A DNA stretch of 12,182 bases from Nitrospira sp. GTDB taxonomy: Bacteria; Nitrospirota; Nitrospiria; Nitrospirales; Nitrospiraceae. The notes below the pieces were generated by a model, which ran no database searches, was not told the DNA's origin, and saw only the letters and a list, made by a program, of their open reading frames with translations. Position numbers and translations under genes: made by a program. Every line of letters starts with the position of its first letter. The stretch's first letter is position 1. This document shows positions 1-6,086 of this stretch, in pieces. The stretch covers positions 1 to 12,182 of the forward strand of contig JANYEF010000026.1 in NCBI GenBank assembly GCA_025363325.1, read 5' to 3'.

Positions 1-318
1 GTGGTTTTTGAGAGAGTAGGGACCGTTCGTGAAAAATGGGAGAGAGGAAGGTGTCAGCAGCCGCCTTCGCCTTGCCCGCGCGCGGTCTTGACGGGAGAGC
101 CATGAAGAGATTTCATCTCGTCTTGTGGTGAAACTCGTGGAGTCATTGCTTGACCTTGCGCCTCGAGGTTTGGCGGTTCCCGAGGAGAAACTAGGAACAT
201 TCTCCATTGTCTAGGTGAAACCGATGGACTTTAAAGCATTCCTGCAGTGGTGCAAATAGACTGAGAGGTTTCTAGGGCAATAACTACCAGAGCAACTCAC
301 TGAACGTGGCGAAGCGTT
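1..318. other. Gene-free left edge, possible untranslated transcript
   Basis: No reading frame here looks like a gene. The longest ATG frame I followed by hand (36-131, plus strand) codes for 31 residues with no good ribosome binding site and no recognisable motif. A strong plus-strand terminator follows directly, so this stretch is probably the 3' untranslated end of a transcript starting left of the window, or a small RNA. I looked for landmarks of tRNA, tmRNA, SRP RNA and RNase P RNA and found none. Confidence 0.4.
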
Positions 319-357
319 AAGGCGACAGGCTTTCAAGCGGCCTGTCGCCTTTCTATT
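319..357 (+). terminator. Rho-independent terminator
   Basis: A perfect 10-bp stem is formed by GGCGACAGGC (321-330) and GCCTGTCGCC (340-349). Flanking AA/TT pairs can extend it. The loop is nine bases, and a T-rich tail runs from about 350 to 360. The T tract lies on the right, so it works for plus-strand transcripts. No coding gene precedes it inside the window. Confidence 0.85.
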
Positions 358-359
358 TT

Positions 360-530
360 TTATTGGCTGAGATTGCTAGCGGGGTGGTGTGCCCTAGAGC
401 GGAGTTCGCCGGAGGAACGGGGTGCCCATCGAGACTTTGCCAGGAAGGAAAGCGGAAACTGACTGAGTCTAGCCCGTATTGTTCATGACGGTTCGTTGCG
501 AACTGGCGGACTGCGCGTGACAAGCGCGAA
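360..530. other. Gene-free spacer
   Basis: Together with the hairpin at 531-642, this makes about 330 bases without a gene between the terminator and the minus-strand toxin gene. I see only a minor CGCG...CGCG inverted repeat near 513-528 and no promoter or RNA signature that I can defend. Confidence 0.4.
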
Positions 531-642
531 GAGCGAGACTTGTGGGACGGGTGAGGCAGTCTGAAGGCTGAAGTGTTCGGAGTTTCAACCCAGACGTTCG
601 GCCTTCAGCCTTCTGACCGCGCCCGCCTCGCCCGTCTCGCTT
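531..642. repeat. Long imperfect inverted repeat (hairpin)
   Basis: The inner arms 559-573 and 603-617 match as reverse complements at 14 of 15 positions (core GAAGGCTGAAG / CTTCAGCCTTC). The outer arms also pair: GAGCGAGAC (531-539) with GTCTCGCTT (634-642), and GGGTGAGG (549-556) with CCTCGCCC (625-632, one GT wobble). The bulges are asymmetric and the loop is about 30 bases. There is no T tract after it in either direction, so it is not an ordinary terminator. It resembles a dispersed intergenic palindrome of the REP/MITE kind, but that needs a genome-wide count. Confidence 0.6.
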
Positions 643-690
643 GAGTCAGGCATCGGCAATTGCAGCAGAAGCGCTCATAAAAAATGCGGG

Positions 691-1026
691 CTAGAAGCCG
701 AGGGTCAGGACGGTGGCTAACTCGTGGCGGCTAAACTCATGGATCTCCTGATGACGCATCCGCAAGAGATCGACAATCTCATGGTTGGACCGGTTACCCA
801 CTGCAAGCCAAACAACTTTGGGCGGTGCTCCTCGCATGATGCTCAAGCGAAGAAAATCTTCATCTCGTGTCACCAACAAACACTCATACTTCTTTGCCAA
901 CTGCCACACAATCTCATCCGCGGCACCCCCAGCACCAAGTAAGCGGATATGGAGGGACTCCGGGTACAGATCGATAATCGCGGGGATGACTGACTCGGAA
1001 AGGTTTTCGTCCAGCAGCAGACGCAC
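691..1026 (-). CDS. DUF5615 family PIN-like toxin
   Basis: This is a 111-residue protein with the layout of the DUF5615/PIN-like family, usually the presumed RNase partner of a DUF433 antitoxin. Visible signatures are an N-terminal hydrophobic strand ending in LLLDEN (D6, E7), a central AADEIVWQLA helix, and VTRDEDF (D55, D57) after a buried strand. These acidic residues form the probable metal site. The start is GTG. It is chosen because GAGGG sits just upstream and the gap from the antitoxin stop is only six bases, which indicates one operon and probably coupled translation. RNase activity is inferred from the family and is not visible directly. The length is normal for the family and no damage is seen. 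Confidence 0.85.
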   Translation of the reverse strand: MRLLLDENLSESVIPAIIDLYPESLHIRLLGAGGAADEIVWQLAKKYECLLVTRDEDFLRLSIMRGAPPKVVWLAVGNRSNHEIVDLLRMRHQEIHEFSRHELATVLTLGF

Positions 1027-1032
1027 AAGCCC

Positions 1033-1260
1033 TCAGGCGGCGGGAATCGACAAGGTGCGACGCTCACGTTCAGCAGCATACGCCAAACAAGCGAGCACAT
1101 CCTCATGCGTGAGCTGGGGAAAATTGGAAAACAGTTCTGCCTCGGCCATACCCCCGGCAAGATGCCCTAGCACCTCACCGACTGTGAGCCGCGTACCCCG
1201 CACACAGGGTTTGCCGAAACGAACCGTTGGATCGACGCTGATGCGTTCAAGTAATGCCAT
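1033..1260 (-). CDS. DUF433 family antitoxin
   Basis: This 75-residue protein follows the DUF433 pattern closely: ERISVDP, then RFGKPCVRGTRLTV (residues 14-27), then GEVLGHLAGGM, then FPQLTHEDVLACLAYAAER. The family is a small helix-turn-helix-like domain found as the antitoxin upstream of DUF5615 toxins, and it presumably binds both the toxin and its own promoter. A frame upstream stays open to 1308, but I chose the ATG at 1260 because family similarity begins there and because a promoter sits only seven bases upstream. The toxin gene follows after six bases. The GGKP usual in the family reads RFGKP here, a mild variation. Confidence 0.85.
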   Translation of the reverse strand: MALLERISVDPTVRFGKPCVRGTRLTVGEVLGHLAGGMAEAELFSNFPQLTHEDVLACLAYAAERERRTLSIPAA

Positions 1261-1266
1261 AGCGAT

Positions 1267-1295
1267 ATGATATAGAAGGCACACCCTGACCGCAA
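1267..1295 (-). promoter_or_regulatory. Probable sigma-70 promoter of the toxin-antitoxin operon, leaderless
   Basis: Read on the minus strand, TTGCGG (1295-1290) is followed by a 17-base spacer and TATCAT (1272-1267). Transcription would start at about 1260, which is the A of the antitoxin ATG. No Shine-Dalgarno sequence precedes that ATG, in line with a leaderless message. The -35 box is weak. The AT-rich TATATCATATCG stretch could also serve as an operator for autoregulation. Confidence 0.5.
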
Positions 1296-1577
1296 GATCT
1301 CCGGACAATCATAACCATAACCCTGACCTTGCTTCCCGAAGAAAGAAAAAGTGGGACATTCCTGAGTTTCAGCGGTGCCTGCACACTGTTCCGGCAGCGA
1401 CACGACTGCACGGTATATACGCTCGACTCTGTGTGGAGGAACGGTAGGAGAGGAAGGAATTCCTGAAGGATTCCGCCTGGCAAAGTCCGAAGGGGCCGTT
1501 CCGGGAGGCGCTGAAGCGGAAGGGCCATGCCGCCCCACCTCCGAGAGTCTGAGCTTCGCTCAACCTTGACCTCGGCC
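1296..1577. other. Intergenic region downstream of the WD40 gene
   Basis: About 280 bases lie between the minus-strand WD40 gene and the toxin-antitoxin promoter. Several frames stay open on both strands, but they overlap one another and show low-complexity R/P/S-rich products without recognisable motifs. A short palindrome TGAGC-TTC-GCTCA lies at 1549-1561, just past the WD40 stop, but no T tract follows it on the minus strand. I see no gene here. Confidence 0.4.
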
Positions 1578-2687
1578 TTAACCTGCTTGTTCGGGGGGGG
1601 CCGCGCCGCCTTCCCACAACTTAACCGTCCGATCCCACGACGCACTGGCCAGTTTCATTCCATCCGGTGACAGGGTAATCCCGCGAATGCCTCCGGAATG
1701 GGCCTTGAGCGTTCTGAAGCAACGGCCGTTCGACAAGTCCCAAAACCGAATCGTCGCGTCATCGCTGGCGCTGATGAGCACCTTGCTGTCCGGCGTGACG
1801 GCGAGCGTGCGCACCCAGCCGGTATGGCCTTTCAGCGTCCGTTGTTCCGCCACATGGGGCATGTCGAACAACTTGATCGTCTGGTCACGGCTCCCGGTGA
1901 TCAGGAGTTTGGCATCGGGGGTAAAGGCCATCGCGCCGATCCAATAGTCCATCGGCTTTTGAAATCCACCGTCGTCTTCGACGAAGTACCCGCGTGTTTC
2001 ACTGGTATCATCGTCGGCCTGCTTCCAATGTCCGTTATGCAGGATTTTTTCCTCTCCGCTGGGTAATACTTCCCAGAGCTTGATCTTGCCGATATCCATT
2101 CCACTGGCGAGGTGCATCCCGTCCGGCGAAAAGACGACGCAGACCGACCAATGGTGGTCATACTGGTCCTTGCCGAGGAGGGTCATGAGCTCCGTGCCGG
2201 TGGTGACTTCCCAGATCTTGATGTCTTTGTTGTGGCTGCCGCGCGCCAACATAAGGCCGTCGGGCGAGAGGGAGAGGCTGACGACATTGTGGTCATAGCG
2301 TGTGAAGAGGAGCTTCTTCGCTTCGCCGGTGTTCGGGTTCCACAGCCGGATGGTACGGTCCTCGCTGGCAGTGGCCAACGTTTGGCCGTCCGGCGTGAAG
2401 AGGACGGATCGAATATCCGCCGTATGCCCCCTGAGCGAGCGCAGGAGGCGTCCGGTTTCAATGTCCCATATGCGGACGAGCCGGTCGACTCCTCCGCTGG
2501 CGAGGGTCAACCCGTCCGGCGCGAAGGCGACCGACCAGACTCCATGCGAATGGCCGCGAAACGTGGTCAGCTCCCGTGCCCCTGTTTTCCAGTATTCGAG
2601 GAAATCGACTGGTGCGGTGGCTATTCCCGACGATGGCGTGAGCGGGGAGGATGAGGGGGCAAGCTGGGAAGCAGTCAGATCAGCCAT
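1578..2687 (-). CDS. WD40 repeat protein, one seven-bladed propeller
   Basis: The 369-residue product is almost entirely WD40 repeats, which form a scaffold for protein-protein contacts. Seven blades can be counted by their closing dipeptides: WD75, WN116, WE159, WE205, FD273, WD316 and WE358, with typical GH...SPDG...LASAS.D.T signatures. Seven is the number for one closed beta-propeller. Residues 1-38 are a low-complexity S/P/A-rich lead-in. Blade 5 carries an acidic insertion of about 30 residues (roughly 218-248) before its first strand. There is no signal peptide or membrane segment, so it is probably cytoplasmic. The start has GGAAAG eight bases upstream. It is transcribed away from the NXR-related cluster. 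The partner is unknown, and a link to NXR rests only on proximity. Confidence 0.9.
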   Translation of the reverse strand: MADLTASQLAPSSSPLTPSSGIATAPVDFLEYWKTGARELTTFRGHSHGVWSVAFAPDGLTLASGGVDRLVRIWDIETGRLLRSLRGHTADIRSVLFTPDGQTLATASEDRTIRLWNPNTGEAKKLLFTRYDHNVVSLSLSPDGLMLARGSHNKDIKIWEVTTGTELMTLLGKDQYDHHWSVCVVFSPDGMHLASGMDIGKIKLWEVLPSGEEKILHNGHWKQADDDTSETRGYFVEDDGGFQKPMDYWIGAMAFTPDAKLLITGSRDQTIKLFDMPHVAEQRTLKGHTGWVRTLAVTPDSKVLISASDDATIRFWDLSNGRCFRTLKAHSGGIRGITLSPDGMKLASASWDRTVKLWEGGAAPPEQAG

Positions 2688-2713
2688 CTATAACTTTCCT
2701 TACAACTAGCAGG

Positions 2714-2800
2714 AACCGTAAAAGGTAAAAGATGAAACGTAAGATTGCCGAGAGCTTTTTTTCTGAAACCTTTCACGTTTAACGATTCACGTCTCACGGA
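2714..2800. repeat. Degenerate inverted repeat in the divergent intergenic region
   Basis: The arm starting with CCGTAAAAGG (2716 on) and ending in GAAACGTAAG (near 2742) matches the reverse complement of 2769-2799, which contains TTTCACGTTT and CACGTCTCACGG. About 18 of 29 positions agree, and most differences are A/G changes that keep G-T pairing. It lies between the WD40 gene and the promoter of the rightward cluster. It may be an eroded intergenic palindrome or a bidirectional structure. Confidence 0.4.
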
Positions 2801-2830
2801 TCGCTGGTCGGCCCACGGCGACAGGCTTGA

Positions 2831-2860
2831 TTGCAAATCGGCGATTCGTGCCAGTATAAT
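2831..2860 (+). promoter_or_regulatory. Sigma-70-like promoter of the HExxH protein gene
   Basis: A perfect -10 box TATAAT (2855-2860) is preceded at 18 bases by TTGCAA (2831-2836), which matches the -35 consensus at four of six positions. Transcription would begin near 2867. That argues against the long open frame that starts at 2831 being translated from its first codon, and in favour of the ATG at 2990. Confidence 0.6.
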
Positions 2861-2989
2861 TCATACGGGTTTTGGGTGATCGTAAGAGAAGCCCCGTCAG
2901 CAAGTCAAGCAGGCCATGAGAGCCGGTTTGCGCTCCCTCATCGGGGCATGCCGACGCGGCCAGACCGGATTGGACAATCCAGGACTATT

Positions 2990-3988
2990 ATGGAACTTCG
3001 TTTTCAGCCCGCATTGCTGCAAGAGGTCATTGACTCGTTCGTCGAAAAGACGGAACGGGAAGGCGACCCCACCTATTATAAAGAATTCCACGAACTCGCC
3101 GACCCGATCTACGAGAAGTTTACGCTCGATGATCGTGAGAGCGAGTTCAAGAAGCTCTATCAATATATGTTCGGGACCTGGGGGTTTTCCGATATCATCC
3201 GCGATGCCTTCAACGAATATCCTTTGCTGAAGCAGCGAGTTGGCATCGTACTCGTCAAGGGCGTGCTCAAGGAAGATCAGGAAGGCGTCGATATTCTCAG
3301 GAAGTGGGGGTCCGTCGAACATGAGATGGCTCGGGAGTTCGAAGAAAAAGGATTGAAAGGCGTCGGGATTAAGCTCATTCCACGTCGATTCTATGATCCT
3401 GCGCTCACGCGCTATTGCCGCCATGAGTTGTTGCATATCTCAGACATGCTGGATCCGGTCTTTGGGTACGATCCGGATACCAAGGTCGGGCAAAATCCTG
3501 GCGAAGAAACCCTCATTCTCCATCGCTATCGCATCTTGTGGAGTCTCACCGTGGACAGTCGGCTGACAGTAGCCGGCAAAGAGCCGATGCTGAGGAAGGA
3601 AGACCGGTTCAAAGAGTTTCGTTCCTGGTATCGCAAGATTCCCGCGCCACAATTGAAGTCGGTGTTCGAAGGGTTGTGGCAGACGAGCTTCTTTACCCAC
3701 TCGGAATTGATCGAAATGGCGTCGGACACCTTGCGTGTGATGGATCGTGCCGTGGATGTCGAGGGCGGGGAGGTTCCAGAAACAGAAAATAAGGTCATGT
3801 TGATGCCGGGATTTCCCTGTCCCCTGTGCCGGTTCCCGACCTATTCGTGGGTCGAGGATATGGGCAACAAGCTCGAGACCTACGTGCTCGATTTTATCCG
3901 CGAGAATCATCCTGGCTGGGATATCGAATTCGGGGCCTGCGATCGCTGCGTCGAGGTCTACAAGCTGCGCGCCGACGGCGTCATGTAA
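2990..3988 (+). CDS. Unrecognised protein with HExxH and two CxxC motifs
   Basis: I do not recognise the family of this 332-residue soluble protein. It is rich in charged residues and aromatics and has no signal peptide. Two features stand out. HELLH (residues 145-149, within YCRHELLHISDML) has the HExxH form of a zinc metalloprotease site. The C-terminal part has two CxxC pairs, CPLC (277-280) and CDRC (317-320), 36 residues apart, which could hold a zinc or iron ion like a zinc ribbon. The frame is open from 2831, but I start at the ATG at 2990 because the best promoter overlaps the upstream part; the ribosome binding site is weak. The gene ends 13 bases before the polyferredoxin gene, so the two are probably co-transcribed. 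A role in maturation or quality control of the neighbouring metalloenzyme is only a guess. Confidence 0.7.
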   Translation: MELRFQPALLQEVIDSFVEKTEREGDPTYYKEFHELADPIYEKFTLDDRESEFKKLYQYMFGTWGFSDIIRDAFNEYPLLKQRVGIVLVKGVLKEDQEGVDILRKWGSVEHEMAREFEEKGLKGVGIKLIPRRFYDPALTRYCRHELLHISDMLDPVFGYDPDTKVGQNPGEETLILHRYRILWSLTVDSRLTVAGKEPMLRKEDRFKEFRSWYRKIPAPQLKSVFEGLWQTSFFTHSELIEMASDTLRVMDRAVDVEGGEVPETENKVMLMPGFPCPLCRFPTYSWVEDMGNKLETYVLDFIRENHPGWDIEFGACDRCVEVYKLRADGVM

Positions 3989-4001
3989 CGGTTGAACCAC
4001 T

Positions 4002-4604
4002 GTGACTATCGATCCACGATACGGACGTCGCGACTTCCTCAAGGATTCGGTCGTGTCCGTTGCCAAAACGGCACAGGAATTTGCCAAACACCAAGAGATC
4101 GTGCCGGAACAGCCAGCGCCACCACCGGTGCGGACGGATTGGTTGCGTCCTCCAGGCGCCGTTGTCGAGGCACTGTTTTTGGAGCGATGCACACAGTGTG
4201 GCGACTGCGCCAAGGTCTGTCCGTACGGGTCGATTACGTCACATCCGCAGAACGGGACACCGGTGATTTTTGCGGATCGGATGCCGTGCTATCTCTGTGA
4301 GGATGTGCCCTGCATTGCGGCCTGCGCCACAGAGGCGTTGCTCCCTGTCGAAGGACGCGAGCAGATACGAATGGGTCTCGCGATTGTCTCGCACCGAGTC
4401 TGCACGGCAGGGCAGGGGTGCCATGCCTGCGCATCGAAATGTCCCACGGATGCGTTATCGATGGATTTTGACCGGCAGCGTCTTATGGTGACGACTGAGC
4501 GTTGCGTCGGATGTGGGCTGTGCGAACAAGTGTGCCGGACCGTGAACGATCATGTGGCCATTCGAGTCACGCCGTTTCGGTTATTGGCGCAGTCGTTCTC
4601 GTGA
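4002..4604 (+). CDS. Polyferredoxin with four 4Fe-4S sites (NapG-like)
   Basis: This 200-residue iron-sulfur protein has sixteen cysteines in four groups: C63/66/69/73, C96/99/104/108, C134/140/143/147 and C168/171/174/178. Each group fits one [4Fe-4S] cluster. The arrangement resembles NapG/MauM-type ferredoxins that pass electrons between the quinone pool and periplasmic enzymes. The N-terminus reads GRRDFLKDS, a good twin-arginine core, but the following segment is only weakly hydrophobic, so export is uncertain and the motif may be a remnant or a chaperone-binding element. The start is GTG at 4002 with a poor ribosome binding site, 13 bases after the upstream stop. Next to NXR genes it could be an electron carrier or assembly factor for nitrite oxidoreductase. 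Its real partner is not visible. Confidence 0.85.
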   Translation: MTIDPRYGRRDFLKDSVVSVAKTAQEFAKHQEIVPEQPAPPPVRTDWLRPPGAVVEALFLERCTQCGDCAKVCPYGSITSHPQNGTPVIFADRMPCYLCEDVPCIAACATEALLPVEGREQIRMGLAIVSHRVCTAGQGCHACASKCPTDALSMDFDRQRLMVTTERCVGCGLCEQVCRTVNDHVAIRVTPFRLLAQSFS

Positions 4605-4724
4605 CTGACAGGAACATGCCTGAATGCATGAGAGAAAGTTGGAGAGGAATGGCGCCAGTCACCAGAAAGAATAATTTGAAAAATCATCGACTTATATTGT
4701 CCCTTACGAAGGGCGAGATCGCGC

Positions 4725-4753
4725 TTGACAACCCCTGGGTCTGCACCTACCAT
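4725..4753 (+). promoter_or_regulatory. Sigma-70-like promoter upstream of the TorD-like gene
   Basis: A consensus -35 box TTGACA (4725-4730) lies exactly 17 bases before TACCAT (4748-4753, four of six matches). Transcription would begin near 4760, leaving a leader of about 75 bases before the GTG at 4836. The chaperone, small membrane protein and NxrC genes could therefore be transcribed apart from the two genes upstream. Confidence 0.65.
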
Positions 4754-4779
4754 AGGCGAGCCCGTGCTAAATTTTTGAC

Positions 4780-4806
4780 CTCACATGCTCGGAAAATTCA
4801 TGTGGG
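4780..4806 (+). promoter_or_regulatory. Hairpin in the TorD-gene leader
   Basis: CACATG (4782-4787) and CATGTG (4799-4804) form a 6-bp stem, extendable by a G-U and a C-G pair, in the predicted 5' leader. It ends about 15 bases before the GAGGAG ribosome binding site (4821-4826). The sequence AAATTTTT (4769-4776) could compete for pairing with AAAATT (4793-4798). No known riboswitch is recognised. Confidence 0.35.
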
Positions 4807-4835
4807 CAACAGGGTAAGCCGAGGAGCTGATTCTC

Positions 4836-5807
4836 GTGACGAGTAAACAGCCGGTGCACACAAATTCTCAGGCCGTGGCCGCGGTCATTCCGACGTTACC
4901 GGCCATTAAAGATTCGCCCGCTGTCGAACGCGCCCTCAGTCGCAGCAAACTCTATCTGCTCGTATCCTGGAGCCTGCTCTATCCTGAAGACGAGGAGTTT
5001 CTTGATTACGTGCAATGCGGAGAGTTCGTCGAGGATGGGCGAGTGGCGATTGATGCCTTGGACACGGCACTCGATGCCATCGGCGGTGAGCGGGCCAAGC
5101 AGAAGTTGGTGTTGCTGCGCAAGCAGTTCGATCAGATCGAGAAAGTTGTCGCGTCAGAATGTGTCAACTGGCAACTCAGCGATCTGCAGGCCGAGCATCG
5201 CCGAGTGTTCAGTAACGTCATCACCCTCGATTGCCCTCCCTACGAAACGCTCTTTGGAAACGACCACGTGTTTGCTCAATCGCAGGTCATGGGCGATATT
5301 GCCGGATTTTATCGTGCGTTCGGGGTGGAATTGTCCAAGGATATCCATGAGCGACTGGATCATTTGAGCGTCGAATTCGAGTTCATGCATTTCCTGGCCT
5401 ACAAAGAATCCTATTCCCGCTGTCACGATGGAGCAGACAAGACTCAGATCGTCCTGGATGCGCAGAAAAAGTTTGTCAAGAATCATATCGGGCGATGGGT
5501 TCCGCTGTTTTGCCGGATGTTGGTCAAGAAAGCCGATTCTGGCTTGTATAAACATGTGGCGGACTTGATGGCGGAGTGGATGGATTTCGAAGCCGCGTTC
5601 CTGGGCGTCATTCCCCAACCCTACTCGGAAACCGATTATCGCCCGGCGACGTTTAATGCGCCGGAAGGCCAGACGTATGAGTGCGGTGCGCAGGATCAAG
5701 GGAATGAGCTGAGTCTGTTGCTAAACGAAGTCGGTGCAGAATCATTTTTGGACAAAAAGGATCAAGGGAAAGACAAGGAGGAGGGGGGGCCGGTCGGAAC
5801 CGCCTAA
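4836..5807 (+). CDS. TorD/NarJ-like molybdoenzyme chaperone
   Basis: This 323-residue helical protein belongs to the TorD/DmsD/NarJ chaperone family, cytoplasmic proteins that hold a molybdoenzyme's signal peptide and assist cofactor insertion before Tat export. The family marks are AEHRRVF (119-125), CPPYETLFG (133-141), DHLSVEFEFMHFLAYKE (175-191) and FVKNHIGRWVPLF (213-225). It is longer than the usual roughly 200-250 residues because of an N-terminal extension of about 30 residues and a charged K/E/G-rich tail after about residue 265. The GTG start at 4836 has GAGGAG nine bases upstream. Given nxrC just downstream and nxrA further on, its client is probably the Tat-exported NxrA. That is inference from context, though well in line with the family. 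Confidence 0.9.
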   Translation: MTSKQPVHTNSQAVAAVIPTLPAIKDSPAVERALSRSKLYLLVSWSLLYPEDEEFLDYVQCGEFVEDGRVAIDALDTALDAIGGERAKQKLVLLRKQFDQIEKVVASECVNWQLSDLQAEHRRVFSNVITLDCPPYETLFGNDHVFAQSQVMGDIAGFYRAFGVELSKDIHERLDHLSVEFEFMHFLAYKESYSRCHDGADKTQIVLDAQKKFVKNHIGRWVPLFCRMLVKKADSGLYKHVADLMAEWMDFEAAFLGVIPQPYSETDYRPATFNAPEGQTYECGAQDQGNELSLLLNEVGAESFLDKKDQGKDKEEGGPVGTA

Positions 5808-5879
5808 CATTGTCCGTATTTATGAAGGTTTCTATTTGTTGTTTGTCGGCAGTTATCTTAGGCCACCGTTCATAATTTG

Positions 5880-5903
5880 TTAATCGAGAGGAGGAGTATC
5901 CAT
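5880..5903 (+). promoter_or_regulatory. Ribosome binding leader repeated before nxrC
   Basis: TTAATCGAGAGGAGG (5880-5894) recurs exactly at 6064-6078, and both copies continue with R-GTATCC into the ATG. Each holds a strong Shine-Dalgarno core (GAGGAGG / GAGGAGGGG). The copy here decides the start of the 43-residue gene, and the other decides the start of nxrC. Confidence 0.8.
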
Positions 5904-6035
5904 ATGAAAGCAGCAAAGAAAGCAGAGGAGAAGGCACCAAGGCCATACAACAAGCGTGCAGTGATTGGTCTTCTTCTCTCGGGGCTTATCCTTGGCGTGA
6001 TTATGGGGCTCTTCACGATCTTCTCTCCGGGTTGA
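5904..6035 (+). CDS. 43-residue one-helix membrane protein resembling the NxrC N-terminus
   Basis: A short frame runs from ATG 5904 to TGA 6033-6035. It has a lysine-rich start (MKAAKKAEEKAPRPYNKR) and one hydrophobic segment at about residues 19-40 (AVIGLLLSGLILGVIMGLFTIF), so it would sit in the membrane with the basic end in the cytoplasm. The strong ribosome binding site and the perfectly hydrophobic helix argue that it is translated. Its middle resembles the NxrC signal segment (KRAVIGLLLSGLILGVI against KRVVFGILLAALIVGVM), and its leader copies the nxrC leader. It may be a small membrane subunit or anchor, or the leftover 5' end of a duplicated nxrC. Stop and helix end coincide neatly, which I think favours a real small protein, but the function is unknown. 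Confidence 0.65.
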   Translation: MKAAKKAEEKAPRPYNKRAVIGLLLSGLILGVIMGLFTIFSPG

Positions 6036-6049
6036 TCGTGGGCGTGATG
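6031..6049 (+). repeat. 19-bp direct repeat shared with nxrC
   Basis: GTTGATCGTGGGCGTGATG at 6031-6049 recurs exactly at 6143-6161 inside nxrC, where it codes for LIVGVM of the signal segment. The first copy lies across the stop of the small gene, in noncoding sequence. The offset (112) differs from that of the repeated leader (184), so one simple tandem duplication does not explain both. Confidence 0.85.
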
Positions 6050-6086
6050 TTGCGTTTAATTTTTTAATCGAGAGGAGGGGTATCCT

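Noticed and set aside
785..1270. 161-codon plus-strand frame opposite the toxin-antitoxin pair
   Set aside because: Antisense shadow of two well-recognised genes; product is S/R-rich without motifs.
2831..2989. N-terminal extension of 53 residues on the HExxH protein
   Set aside because: The frame is open, but it overlaps a TATAAT promoter and its product looks like translated noncoding sequence; the ATG at 2990 fits the promoter better.
4502..4846. Open frame overlapping the end of the ferredoxin gene and the start of the TorD-like gene
   Set aside because: No proper ribosome binding site at any start, no recognisable motif, very basic product, and it runs through the promoter and leader hairpin.
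5810..5838. TTGTCC-17-TATTTG as a promoter for the small gene and nxrC
   Set aside because: The -10 box is poor; read-through from the chaperone promoter is enough to explain expression.
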